Both the position numbers and the translations under genes were made by a program. Below, in pieces: positions 44,996-54,740 of a stretch of 64,000 nucleotides of DNA; the first letter of the stretch is position 1; each line of letters starts with the position of its first letter. This stretch comes from Tubulanus polymorphus (Eukaryota; Nemertea; Palaeonemertea; Tubulaniformes; Tubulanidae), in NCBI RefSeq assembly GCF_964204645.1, contig NC_134027.1:17474485-17538484 (forward strand), written 5' to 3'. The notes beneath the pieces were generated by a model. The model was not told the DNA's origin. It did not search any database and was given only the letters and a program-made list of their open reading frames with translations.

Positions 44996-47139
44996 ACCAA
45001 ATCAGTATCAGTATCCCAGGAACGTTCAACTAAATTATCAAGAGATGACTCTTCAGAGTCAGTATTGTTTACAATGGCCTGACATGAATCAGTAAGCAAA
45101 AGCGATGATGAACCCAAAATACACCAGCCTAGGGGGGTTCGAATCCCCACTGGTTGTTGATCGGAGAGCCCTTCCTGAATTTCAAGCTGAACATGTGCAC
45201 GGGGAACATTAGCGCCAATTAAAATCTTTACTTCACTTCGATTGACATCTGCAATTGGCAAATCTTCCAAATGTTTAAATTGTGATTGACAAAGAGCCTT
45301 ATTCTGAGTTTGGCATCGAAATGAACCAGATTTTGTATACGCCGACCCCACTACTAGTATATCAGATTTAGTACATGGAGCATTCAAAGCCCTCAGTTTG
45401 AACGACACACATTGAGAGTTTTCAGTAACGCTTGTTGACAGGGTATTAATGGTAAGGCTTTGCTTCTTACCCTTTAAACCCAATTCTTGAGCTAATTCAT
45501 CGTTGATAAGGCTTATGTCACTAGCTGAATCCAGCAACGCATGAGTGGCGACGGTGCGACCATTCTTTCCAATCACTGCAACAGGTATCACCTGAAAATA
45601 GACATTTGATGTATTACGCGTTTGATTGCTCGAATTACCTACTTCTTCCTTTGAATTTGATTTAACAATATTTTGCCTAAAATCTGATTTATGCAAACTA
45701 GTGTGATGTCTTCTACCGCAGCCTCTTATCTTACAAACGATAGCAGATGGACAGTTAGCAACAACATGACTGGGATATAAACAATTATAGCATAAACGAT
45801 TTCGTCTGACAATATCATATCGATCACCTATGATTTGTCCTACGTATAACTGACACCTTGACAAATGATGAAACTCTTCACAAAGTGGGCACTTAGAATT
45901 ACCTTTCTCAGTGTAAGCGTTTAAAGTAGTGTGTTTTACTGAGTTGGCTCTACCTGGAAATGTATCTACAGTATTAGATCTAGATTTATATGGAATAGCG
46001 TATGGCCCGAACTCAGAATCAACACAATCTTTAAGAAATCGCTGAAGATCATATAAAGTAGCTTCACGCATTCTGGATACATTTCGCACAAAATCATTCC
46101 ATTTTGCCCGCTTTTCAGTTGGAATTCTGCGTGATGCTTTTTCCAACAGATCACTACTCCCTAATTCATAACAGTAGTTAAGCTGACCAAGGGTAGTGAT
46201 ACAATCCCTGACAGATACATAAAAATCTCTCAAAGCAACAGAGTCCCCTGAGCGAACTTGCAATCCCGAAGTTACACAATTAATGTATGCACGCGCAACA
46301 GTTACACGATGCCCAAATGCAAATTTAAGCTCTTGCAGAGCTTGAGCGTATATCTTAGCACTATAACCTAAACCCTGGATGAGCTTTTTTGCCTCACCTT
46401 TTACGTGTGATTGCAGTAGATCCATTCGTCGTAGATCTCTAATGTCCGGCCGTAAATGCACCTTGGCGTGAAACTGCTCCACGAATAGAGGCCACTGAAG
46501 AGGCGACCTGTCGAATATTGGCAGTTCCACTTTTGGCAGATCTCTGTCGGTGTTCAGTTTTGCTAACAGGACTTCCAATGATGAATCATCTGAACTCACG
46601 ATGTTAGTTGTTTCAACTCCGTGCACTAATTCGTCGATCCATGCATCGACTGGTCTTGTCGCCATCAGTGGAGATGATGGTGTGAATGGTGATGCATCAG
46701 GATTCAGGTGATCAGTCGGTACGGCATCTGGACTCGGGTTATCGGTTGGTGGAGCCTCTGGATTCAGATTATTGGTTGATGACGCTTGTGTTGGCTGCAA
46801 TGTTGAATCTGAAGTTGTTGAGTTGTGTTTAGGGGTTTGACTTAACTCCGTCAAACCTGTCATAGCTTGCTGAAAATATTTCTCCAGCCATTCTTCCGCG
46901 GCCTCAATTTCATCCGCATCTTCTAAAACTGAAACGTATGACTGGTGGGCCGACTGTAGTGATTTTAAACAGCCAGCAATACGTTGTTTCAACGATTCTC
47001 TGTAAAGATCTGACTGTTCTTTCGTTGATTTCACTTTCTCGAGCGAACCAGTAAGCCACCCTGCCAGGCTAGCACGAGTGCCCTTTAATTTCTGTCTTCG
47101 TTGGGCTGTTGACGGTTGATCCTCATCTTGAGACATCAT
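44938..47139 (-). CDS. gag-pro: BEL/Pao gag-protease polyprotein
   Basis: 733 codons from ATG 47,139 (MMSQDEDQPSTAQRR), only about 20 bp after the 5' LTR. Residues ~1-90 are coiled-coil-like. A Pro/Ser/Thr-rich linker with repeated NPxAxPTD phrases spans ~115-165. The gag core (LPKVELPIFDRSPLQWPLFV, DLLQSHVKGEAKKLIQGLG) is at ~200-270, zinc knuckles (CPLCEEFHHLSRC, CYNCLYPSHVVANC, CGRRHHTSLH) at ~410-485. A retroviral-type protease follows with LLDSASDISLI at ~535 (Ala in place of the usual Gly after D-S/T) and ILIGANVPRAHV at ~640. It then joins pol after WCILGSSS, with a frame change near 44,990. It forms the particle and matures it. Confidence 0.93.
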   Translation of the reverse strand: MMSQDEDQPSTAQRRQKLKGTRASLAGWLTGSLEKVKSTKEQSDLYRESLKQRIAGCLKSLQSAHQSYVSVLEDADEIEAAEEWLEKYFQQAMTGLTELSQTPKHNSTTSDSTLQPTQASSTNNLNPEAPPTDNPSPDAVPTDHLNPDASPFTPSSPLMATRPVDAWIDELVHGVETTNIVSSDDSSLEVLLAKLNTDRDLPKVELPIFDRSPLQWPLFVEQFHAKVHLRPDIRDLRRMDLLQSHVKGEAKKLIQGLGYSAKIYAQALQELKFAFGHRVTVARAYINCVTSGLQVRSGDSVALRDFYVSVRDCITTLGQLNYCYELGSSDLLEKASRRIPTEKRAKWNDFVRNVSRMREATLYDLQRFLKDCVDSEFGPYAIPYKSRSNTVDTFPGRANSVKHTTLNAYTEKGNSKCPLCEEFHHLSRCQLYVGQIIGDRYDIVRRNRLCYNCLYPSHVVANCPSAIVCKIRGCGRRHHTSLHKSDFRQNIVKSNSKEEVGNSSNQTRNTSNVYFQVIPVAVIGKNGRTVATHALLDSASDISLINDELAQELGLKGKKQSLTINTLSTSVTENSQCVSFKLRALNAPCTKSDILVVGSAYTKSGSFRCQTQNKALCQSQFKHLEDLPIADVNRSEVKILIGANVPRAHVQLEIQEGLSDQQPVGIRTPLGWCILGSSSLLLTDSCQAIVNNTDSEESSLDNLVERSWDTDTDLVWLLRSLKCLSRIKGVKKF

Positions 47140-47159
47140 ACAGCAGATTTAAAACTTTA

Positions 47160-47550
47160 TGTTGCAGACTGAGACAACATGAAAAGATAAATGCTGCGGC
47201 GTAATTTCAAACTGGTGTTTATTACCGTTTTCTACAATACAAATTAACATTTCTCATTATATTAATATGTCATAAATGCAATAACTGAATTACAGAATTA
47301 ATGTACTTGTATATATGTACTTACAAATCGTACGCCTATTCGCCAACATGACATTCGGTGAGTAACATACAGAGTATTACTACTGGTTACATATCAGTAC
47401 CTGTTTATATACTAGTCAAACCGTCACACACAGTGAGCGGCTTAGGATAAGCTATTGTGAATACAATATATGCCTTGATATTACAATAATCCTACATAGA
47501 AAACTACAAATTGGAATAACATGATAATACTCTAAATATAAAATCTAACA
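47160..47550 (-). repeat. 5' LTR of the BEL/Pao element
   Basis: 391 bp, six differences from the 3' LTR. On the minus strand the sequence right after it is TAAAGTTTTAAATCTGCTG, which lacks the usual TGG start of a primer-binding site. Confidence 0.95.
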
Positions 47551-47559
47551 GGAACTACT

Positions 47560-47975
47560 ATTTAAGTTCGGACGCACTGCGCGTGCTGATCAAAATAACC
47601 AACAGTTGTGCACTGTGAGCATCTAGCTGTTTTAATGTACTGGTAGTGTGCTTGCCTACAGCGATGTGGGTGACCTGAATTCGCTTCCTCTGTAATACTG
47701 CAGACTAGAGTAATACCCGTGGAAACCACGGGTGATTTCCTTTGGCCCAGAACTTCAAACTGTTCAATTTATTCGCAGTGGAATTAAGTCGGGCCATTTA
47801 AAATCTATGTGTCCATGCCCGTGGAGACCTTATGAGCTTTGATGACCTGTACCCGTGGAGACTGGGTCTATCGGAGGTAAACAAAATATGTACAGTGTAG
47901 CGCGGGACTCGAACTTCTGACCCATCAGGTGCCAGTCTTGAACTCTACTAACTGGGCTATTGAAACAGCATAGTG
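47560..47975 (-). repeat. tRNA-derived SINE
   Basis: The minus-strand head carries an A-box-like TAGCCCAGTTAGTAGAG (47,943-47,960) and a B-box-like AGTTCGAGTCCC (about 47,903-47,915), spaced as in a tRNA. The body continues to lower coordinates with repeated GTCTCCACGGG phrases and a palindrome ACCCGTGGAAACCACGGGT (47,718-47,736). The acceptor stem does not close well, so it is not a functional tRNA gene. The BEL element inserted next to or within it. Confidence 0.55.
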
Positions 47976-47999
47976 TTACAGTAGTGTAGAATTGTTTTG

Positions 48000-48852
48000 T
48001 TGCAGTAAGATTCTATTATTAGAATTCCTGCTTACTGATTGGCTGAAATTTAGTCTGCCTCCATTTGGCCCCCCTATAAATATTTTCACACCCATTTATA
48101 CCCGTTGCATTAGTTTATACAATGATTGAATACCACACAAAATTTCAAGGCCCTATTCTTCTCCACGGCGACGCTATTTGGTACATAGTTTCGTATTAAT
48201 ATATAGATTACTATTCATTTTAGAGTCCATAATTTATGAGCTGTTTGTTTGAAATATCCAAAGCCTATTTTGTCATTTGAAACAAATACGGGGCCCGTAA
48301 TAAACCCTGAAAACATATCACCACATCTGCTTCAATGTCTTATAACATTGTACAGCAGAAGTCGCAGTAGTTTAGGGAATATATTCTCACTGATACTGCG
48401 TATCTTTTGCTATAGTTTTGCTATCAGTGCACTCTACCGAAATGTCATTCCAATAATTTACTATGATTTAACAAAAAACATAAAATGTAAATTCAACCAA
48501 CCATCCAAATCTAGACAAGTCAAATCTTATCATATGCGGAATAACTGTTGTTTCCACACGACGAGCAAAATAATGAACTCAAACTTAATCACGATAAAAG
48601 ACATCCAGGACGGGTTCTATGCTTGTTTGTGATATATTCACAAATGATAAATATGTTACTAGTTATAGTTTTGTTAAGGCTTTATTGAGAAGACTTTTGA
48701 ATTGGCTATTTTTTCTATGACCTTAGGTATGGAAAATCTATTCTGGATAAAAAAAGGTTTTTGCTGTTGAACAAATTGACGTCGTAACAAGCTCTAACAG
48801 TAAATTTATTTTTCATCTGCTTATATTTAAAAATTGTACTTTTCTCATTTAG
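48000..48852. other. Intron, no recognised gene
   Basis: Intronic sequence upstream of the next CUB exon. An open stretch at 48,249-48,632 has no family signal and is not supported as coding. Confidence 0.4.
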
Positions 48853-49019
48853 ATGTGAATATTTGTTGTTAGATGATGGTGGTTATATTAATCAAATTTA
48901 TGGTTCAAATACTGGTCGTGTATACCGAGGTTTTACGAATCGACTTCATCTACGGTACTGTTTTAGTACTTATGACAGCTCTGCTCGGCGAAAATGGAAG
49001 ATTGTCTTTTCTGTCAAAG
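48853..49019 (+). CDS. Host gene exon: second half of CUB domain 1
   Basis: The acceptor TTTCTCATTTAG ends at 48,852. The exon completes the split codon and reads CEYLLLDDGGYINQIYGSNT, then LHLRYCFSTYDSSARRKWKIV, FSVK: the second half of a CUB domain with its expected second Cys pair. The donor is GTACAT at 49,020 (weak but phase-compatible), leaving one base that joins the exon at 52,237 (GAG). The preceding intron is 22.5 kb and contains BEL, MITE, LINE and gypsy insertions. Confidence 0.85.
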
Positions 49020-50539
49020 GTACATCCAATAAATACATTTCCTCCAATAGAAAGTCAAATAGTAAATAGAAAGTATGTTATCATGAAATTATGAAATAGA
49101 TTTTTTGTTCTGTTCTCTGAAAAATGCTAACCCTCTTTAGCCCAATTGAAGCCCTCATTATAATGTTGTCTTTCTGGCCATCGTCCATCTGTGTGTCTGT
49201 CTGTAGACGGAATCCAGTTATTTTGGAAGTTTTAATGTAATGTTTTGATATTTAGTTCACTCACATATATCTTCCCTAGCCACATCTTCAGCCCAAAAAC
49301 TGGCCCTGTCAGAATCAAGATGGCTGAGTCACAGCCATTGTTGTTCGCAAAAATCAGCACTTTTTACACATTTTTATGGACTTTCGCTTTAGCGAAGTCC
49401 ATTTTGCTATCGCGCACATGAAACTTTCTACCTTTGGTACAAAATAACTTCCGAACAAAGCTTAGTTGCTCATCAAAACTTTCAAAACTTTCAATGCAGT
49501 AATAAAATCTCTGACCATATTGAATTTCAACGGAATGCATTGCTTATTAATTAATCCAGTTATGTATCTGTTGTTTGAACTACATTTCGAAACGGAAGAA
49601 CACATGCACTGTCATCACATATATTCATGCTTCACATACATGCGTGTAACACAGACTTGCTGAGGTGTATTGATCTGTGCATGTATAGGGCCTATGAAAA
49701 GCACACCTCGTGTGTGGCCTAGTTAAAATTTTCTTGGAAACTTCAAATTATTCCACTGCTAGGGTTCGTCGCGGGCTGTGAAAGTAGCAGTGATTTGAAA
49801 AAATGATTCACTGCCATTAAAAGCAGAAAATTTTATAGAAGGACAGTGAATTTATGAAAGGGGGCAGTGAATCTTGGAAGTTTTTCAATTTACAAAATTA
49901 GATTGTCTTACAAACTTCACACAATGAAGCCTACGTAATAAATAAAATCGTTCAGCATCCAGGTTCACACCATGCATGTGAAGAGTGTCTATTTGAGTCA
50001 TTGGGGAAAACCCACTACTGTGTATATTCATGATGAAACATCATGCAGTTGTATGTGAATACTACGTGTAAAGGGCTCCATGTCAATAGAAAAGGGCATT
50101 TCCTAAAAAGTTGCTACAGTTGGCAGTGAATTCATTTTCGCTTGCTTGTTTCCACTTACTGAATATTGCCTTTCATGTTCCTTCTCTTTTTAATCATCTG
50201 ATTATCCCCTAGTTTGTGCTCACTTTTTAATCAATTTAGTTTGTGCCTTTTGTTTTTTAAACTACTTGAATCAGTATTGCCCCCAGTTTGCTATTGCTTA
50301 CTTTACTATCGTTTTCCAGCCGTTTCAACTTCTTAATCACTCTGCTCTTTTGTTTTGTTCTTCTATAAATATCTCGTAATATTCATCTGTTTTCTGTACG
50401 CCTGATGATGGCTAATAGTCTTTAGCTTTTCTATTCAAGTTTCTCATTTTGGCTGTATTTATTGTGGGATTTCTCGCATTTATTCATCAAACACGGGTAT
50501 TTTGTTTTCTTCTCGACTCACAACATTACCATCTTAAAG

Positions 50540-50795
50540 AATGAATGGCAGCTTATTGGAATACTGCCAGTTTTCTGGAAAATTTAAAGTAGGCCATAGT
50601 CGAAGCATGTTTTCACACGATGTACACTTGAATTTAAACATACATAGCTCATTCGGTTAGTCGGCCGTTTTTATTAGAAATATAATTTATTGTAATGAAT
50701 CCCAGAAAAAAGTTTTCACTCATTACCTTTGAGGTCGGGTCAGTCGGGTTATAGCAAACATTATTTTTGGATGGCCTTATGATCGCTTAAACTCT
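50540..50795 (+). repeat. Dispersed repeat G, copy 2
   Basis: Inverted match of 19,701-19,975 (GAATGGCAGCTTATTGGAAT, AATCCCAGAAAAAAGTTTTC, GGATGGCC). Confidence 0.6.
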
Positions 50796-50831
50796 AGAGT
50801 CTATTTACTGACATTTACTTTCTATACTGGA

Positions 50832-51414
50832 TTAACCCTTTTACCGGCAATCGGTCGGGAGCGACGGATTTGAGTAGACCAGCTATAGTGAATAGAACAG
50901 TCAAGTATTGATTGCAGTGAAGCACTCTAACTCATTTTCCCGTGAGTAGATGGCGACACCAGAAGCCTACAGCTTCTAACAAAGCAGGAAAGTGATATAT
51001 CATACATTTTGCATTTAGTAAGGGGTATAGAAACCACGTGTCACGTGAGTCAGATTTCCGAATTTTAGAAGATCGTTAGTAGTAATGGCCAATGCACTAA
51101 AGACGTTCCCTAGTAAGTTGGGCTGATATTTTGGACGTAGTAATGAAAGATTCTGATAATAATTCATATTGGGATGAATCTGATGACAGTGATTATGGAT
51201 GGCCTGAAAATCTGGATGACCTTAGGTTCCTGACCTTGGGGTCAGACCCTGAAGGTATCCCCCAAAGATCGCAAACTTGGTATCATTCAAAAAGCTTGTG
51301 AAAAGGGCATTCATAGAATACATACAATACATACAATATCCCTCATATCTACTGAATTATTATGTTTCCCCCTTGCAAGGTCTAAATCAGTTACTTGCCG
51401 GTTTAAGGGTTTAA
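50832..51414. mobile_element. piggyBac-type MITE, copy 1 (~580 bp)
   Basis: TTAA flanks both sides (50,832-50,835 and 51,411-51,414). The inverted ends are CCCTTTTACCGGCAA and TTGCCGGTTTAAGGG. A second copy lies at 55,753-56,361. The paralogous repeat B copy at 6,890-6,905 has the uninterrupted site CTGGATTAAACATAC, supporting insertion at TTAA. Confidence 0.85.
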
Positions 51415-51452
51415 CATACACCATCATGTAAATTTAGGAAAGTCCATATTAA

Positions 51453-51733
51453 CACTCTTGCTGCTGTGAGTTATTGATTAATGCATTCCGCGGGTGCGGT
51501 GATTTTTTCCCATCATTTCTATTTTGGCTTAAATTTCGGGTTAGTTCATCCAGCGAGGCCCCACCGCACAGTACTCAACTGACGAAGGACTTTTGTCAAC
51601 CGCACTGAACGATCGGCTTCAAAAAATGAAAGATGCTCGTCAACCGCTGCGAGCGCTCAGCGTGGTGCTAAAAACCCGCACGGCGCGGGAGATTCAAATA
51701 AACGAACAGGGTTCGTCAACCGCAGCAAGAGTG
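51453..51733. mobile_element. PIF/Harbinger-type MITE (281 bp)
   Basis: Inverted ends CACTCTTGCTGC and GCAGCAAGAGTG (one mismatch beyond), with TAA on both sides (51,450-51,452 and 51,734-51,736). The empty site ATATTAAGAATTT is present in repeat B copy 1 at 6,933-6,945. The 3-bp TAA duplication fits PIF/Harbinger. Confidence 0.8.
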
Positions 51734-52236
51734 TAAGAATTTTGTGTCTTGTTGAAGTTTTCGAGGGGAATTTTGGAATACTTCGATCAATTACCTTGAT
51801 CTTTCGTACGTATTTGATTCCCCCAAGGGCCCATCAGTATAAGAAAAATTGGGTCGATCAGACTCAAAATGGCTGTCCTGTGACCTTTTTCGTGCCCAAA
51901 AATGACAATTTTGGCCTGAGTTCTTTTGGCAAAGTTCGCATGCGTGCGATGCCTCATGCTATCAGCTAAAATATCAGTCACATGCATGATCATTTCACGA
52001 GTATATCTGTAATGATGCAAGTGTTCAATATTACCAAATATATCTAGCGGGTCTGTCATATCCCTGAAAGTACCATTTAGTAATGAACTGATGTTAGCTG
52101 CCTGTTTAGTAAGCAACTAAGCTTACTAAGGTTTTATGAATGTGGCTGCTGATTTTTCTGAGGCTGCTGTGTAGAACATACTTGTAATAGTTGAATACTA
52201 ATGTCATGTTACTGTCACTGCAGTTTTTATTTTCAG

Positions 52237-52421
52237 AGAAAGAGAAAAGTTTTCAATCAGATTTCACATCACAAGCGATAGAATCTCCTCAGTATCCAAG
52301 GACTTACAGGATTAAACGTTCTGGAAATCTTGCATATAATTATTTCATTAAACAACAGAACAATTTTCCAATATTGATGAGCTTTGATGATTTGGATTTT
52401 TATTCCAAAGCTAATATAACA
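52237..52421 (+). CDS. Host gene exon: first half of CUB domain 2
   Basis: The acceptor TTATTTTCAG ends at 52,236. The exon reads KEKSFQSDFTSQAIESPQYP, RTYRIKRSGNLAYNYFIKQQ, ILMSFDDLDFYSKANIT and ends at the donor GTGAGT (52,422), phase 0. AIESPQYPRTY is the characteristic CUB start (I-x-SP-x-YP-x-x-Y). It joins in frame to the previous exon through a split GAG codon and to the next exon at 52,616. Confidence 0.85.
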
Positions 52422-52615
52422 GTGAGTGCTATATAACTTAATCGTCACTTTTTATAGTCTCTGAGTTCTTTTAACAGTATCAATATAATATATTGAGAAT
52501 TGTTTTTTGATTCATTCCCAGTCTTAAGTGATTTGGTGGACTACAAAATGTGAAATCTTTTGACTTGAAATCAATGTTTTTATGTCTCATGAGAATGGGC
52601 TCTTCTTTTTTGCAG

Positions 52616-52796
52616 ATATCATACCGAGACAGATCACAGCTGACTAAGAATAGACTATTATATAAAGGTTCAAGTGATCGTGTATTTATAGCTTACTCAG
52701 ATATATCAATGAGATTTACAGCTACACCAGATGTAAAATCATCGTATGGAGATGTTGATCATATTGCATGGAAATTAACTTTTCATGCGTTACAAG
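52616..52796 (+). CDS. Host gene exon: second half of CUB domain 2
   Basis: The acceptor TTCTTTTTTGCAG ends at 52,615. It reads ISYRDRSQLTKNRLLYKGSS, DRVFIAYSDISMRFTATPD, DHIAWKLTFHALQ and ends in phase 1 before GTATGG at 52,797. The cysteines normal for CUB are missing in this half, so the domain is CUB-like and divergent. It joins the 30-bp exon at 54,475 in frame (ALQ-ENQVPKS). Confidence 0.8.
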
Positions 52797-52817
52797 GTAT
52801 GGTTTAATGGGAGTCTA

Positions 52818-53105
52818 CAAGGAAAAGTCTTGAGGTTAAGTTCAGGTGGTGTGCTTTTAGTTTGGCAAAATGTTTTTTGGTAACTTTAGGACATTTATAG
52901 TGATTTCTAGCCTTTGGAGTGAGGTTTTATTTTATCCAACGTAACATAAATCAGTTTGCTGCAAGGAAAAGTCTTGAGGTTAAGTTCAGGTGGTGTGCTT
53001 TTAGTTTGGCAAAATGTTTTTTGGTAACTTTAGGACATTTATAGTGATTTCTAGCCTTTGGAGTGAGGTTTTATTTTATCCATCGAACATAAATCAGTTT
53101 GTTGG
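52818..53105 (+). repeat. 144-bp tandem duplication in the intron
   Basis: Two nearly identical copies (52,818-52,961 and 52,962-53,105), each starting CAAGGAAAAGTCTTGAGG and containing TTTGGCAAAATGTTTTTTGG and TAGCCTTTGGAGTGAGGTT. They start about 20 bp downstream of a splice donor. Confidence 0.9.
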
Positions 53106-54474
53106 GGGTAATCGATTCAAGATCATTTGTCAGGGATCCCAATCTTACGCCTATAATCGGAATTCCGGCTTTTCTAAGATTTTTATGGTCTCTGAAATCG
53201 ATAAAGTTTTGATGTTGAAAGAAAGGGGGTAGGGGGTAATGGTCGGTTATGACACTTGTGGTGAGTTCCGTTATAATCGACTTGCCGTGGCTAGCCTGAG
53301 CCTGCATCTAGAAAATTGATACTGTACCGCGTACTGCTACTACAGTATTGTAGGCAGCCACGTGCTGACACGAATAAGAAAATAGCGGAACGATGTGGTT
53401 TAAACGATAGCATTCATACATGCCCCGCAGACTAGTGAGCAGCGTCTATACATAACTGCGTGCACGTGGTCTATTGATTAGCGCACAGCAGTAATCATCA
53501 GACTAACGTGCGCGTGATGCATGCATATCGTCAATAAAAAACTATTCAATAAATCAATACCAACGGATCCAAAATGTCGACTGCCTATAAATGTAATTTT
53601 TTATGAATGATTTTTTTGGTAAGTACTGTTGGGATCCCTGTTTGTTTCTTCATTATTGTTTGTTATTGGTCGGTTGTTGACGTCACACTGTGTTTCCCTC
53701 CGGGTGTTGTTGGCGGAGGGTAGCTACTCATCTTAGAATCGCCACTTGAAATGTTATTCTATATTTGTATTCTATATTGTAACTTCAAATTGTAACTATT
53801 TGTCTGAAAGGGTGACGGAAAAATCGTCAACTGCATCATTGGGAATAATCTTCTTCAAGTCCAACCATAAATCAGTTTGTTAGGGGATATCAGTTCAAGA
53901 TCATGTATGTCTGTGATGTTTGTCGATGTTTGTCACTTCTGTTATGTTGACTTCACATTTTAGTGAACATCACCCTTACTGGCTTTAGCAGGAGGTTAGA
54001 TAGATTTGAGTTTAGCGTATAATTTCTGAGCTTAAAAGTCTCATGCAATACTTAATAAATGTTTGTTTCAGTTCTACACTTGATAAGAACTGATCATCCT
54101 ATACGTTCTGCAACAGTGAATCAAATTTAAGATTTTGCTTAAGTTAGTCTATGTGGAACTCCTTGTGGATTCTCATATTCGGAAAATTGATCATCTGTAA
54201 TATCTGCATTTCTGTAATGCATATGGACTGTAAATGCAGTTTCACCTATTCGCAAAAAGTGTTGCTGGGCATTTATTAAATGAAACAGACGCTACATAAA
54301 TTTACAGATAATTGTTATTGTCATTATCATCACTATTAATATCATTATTATTATTATTAGTATCAATATAACATTATGACAAGCACACTGTCTGTACCCT
54401 GCGAAGCTCATTTTGTTCAGATTGAATTATTGAAAAATTTGTAATGAACTAAATTTTTAATGACTTTTTTATAG
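53106..54474. other. Intron, no recognised gene
   Basis: No supported coding. A phrase CATAAATCAGTTTGTT from 53,090 recurs at 53,868, hinting that the stretch between is inserted or that the segment was duplicated. A T/A-rich simple stretch lies at 54,318-54,365. Confidence 0.4.
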
Positions 54475-54504
54475 AAAATCAAGTCCCAAAAAGTATTGTA
54501 TCTG
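54475..54504 (+). CDS. Host gene microexon (30 bp)
   Basis: The acceptor TTTTTTATAG ends at 54,474 and the donor GTCAGT starts at 54,505. In phase with both neighbours it encodes NQVPKSIVS with split codons at each end. Its support is phase continuity with the exons at 52,616 and 54,588; the small size makes it less certain. Confidence 0.55.
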
Positions 54505-54587
54505 GTCAGTATCAATATACTTTAGCTGAATATTTGACTGATATGATCTATTAAGTATTAAAAAATGCATCCTACATACATTTACAG

Positions 54588-54740
54588 AGAGAATAAAAGT
54601 AACGTCTTCATCTATGAATCATGTGACGTACGAACATACAAGTACAGAAGAAGTATATTTTGATATTTTATGGAAAATATATCTGACATCATTCTCTAGT
54701 ATTGAAAAGACTTATTTGAAGATTCAGAAGTTTGTGTCTG
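54588..54740 (+). CDS. Host gene exon, extracellular-type segment
   Basis: The acceptor ACATTTACAG ends at 54,587 and the donor GTAAGT starts at 54,741. The phase-1 frame reads RIKVTSSSMNHVTYEHTST, EEVYFDILWKIYLTSFSSIE, KTYLKIQKFVS. It looks like a beta-rich extracellular stretch following two CUB domains and has no recognised domain signature. The reading frame is open across the whole exon and closes soon after the donor, which supports the boundary. Confidence 0.65.

Larger units (their letters stand above)
41094..47550 (-). mobile_element. Structurally complete BEL/Pao LTR retrotransposon (6,457 bp)
   Basis: Two 391-bp LTRs (41,094-41,484 and 47,160-47,550), each TGTT...AACA, differ at six sites. 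The five bases GGAAC flank the element on both sides (41,089-41,093 and 47,551-47,555). Coding runs on the minus strand: gag, protease, RT, RNase H, integrase. A purine-rich AAGGGGGCGC lies just upstream of the 3' LTR (polypurine tract). Four single-base frame breaks or stops interrupt pol, mostly in homopolymer runs. LTR divergence of about 1.5% points to a fairly recent insertion. Confidence 0.95.
49378..51748. repeat. Repeat B, copy 2, carrying further insertions
   Basis: Starts with a hairpin (GGACTTTCG, loop, GCGAAGTCC) at 49,378-49,400 and ends after AATTTAGGAAAGTCCATATT at 51,449. It matches 6,056-6,950 but is interrupted by additional sequence (50,100-50,830), a piggyBac-type MITE and a PIF/Harbinger-type MITE. 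Confidence 0.7.
49139..51935 (+). repeat. Pearl-like repeat C, copy 3, split by repeat B
   Basis: The left part is at 49,139-49,377 (GTAGACGGAATCCAGTTATT, CAAGATGGCTGAG, ending ACACATTTTTAT). The right part is at about 51,749-51,935 (TTTTCGAGGGGAATTTTGG, CCTTGATCTTTCG). In copies 1 and 2 these parts are adjacent, so 49,378-51,748 is an insertion. Confidence 0.7.

Noticed and set aside
47900-47975. tRNA gene
   Set aside because: A- and B-box-like sequences are present but the acceptor stem does not pair and the body continues as a repeat, so it is a SINE head.
48249-48632. 127-codon plus-strand open frame
   Set aside because: No domain or family signal, no splice-site support and intron-like composition; treated as chance.
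50396-50440. CTGATGATGGCTAATAG followed by a GCTAA/TTAGC stem looks like a hammerhead core
   Set aside because: The required GAAA after stem II is absent (TTTTC instead) and no stem I partner was found; at most a decayed remnant.
54072-54115. 44-bp exon of the CUB gene after acceptor GTTTGTTTCAG
   Set aside because: Its donor leaves phase 0, which does not match the next exon (needs phase 1), while skipping it joins 52,616-52,796 to 54,475-54,504 perfectly.
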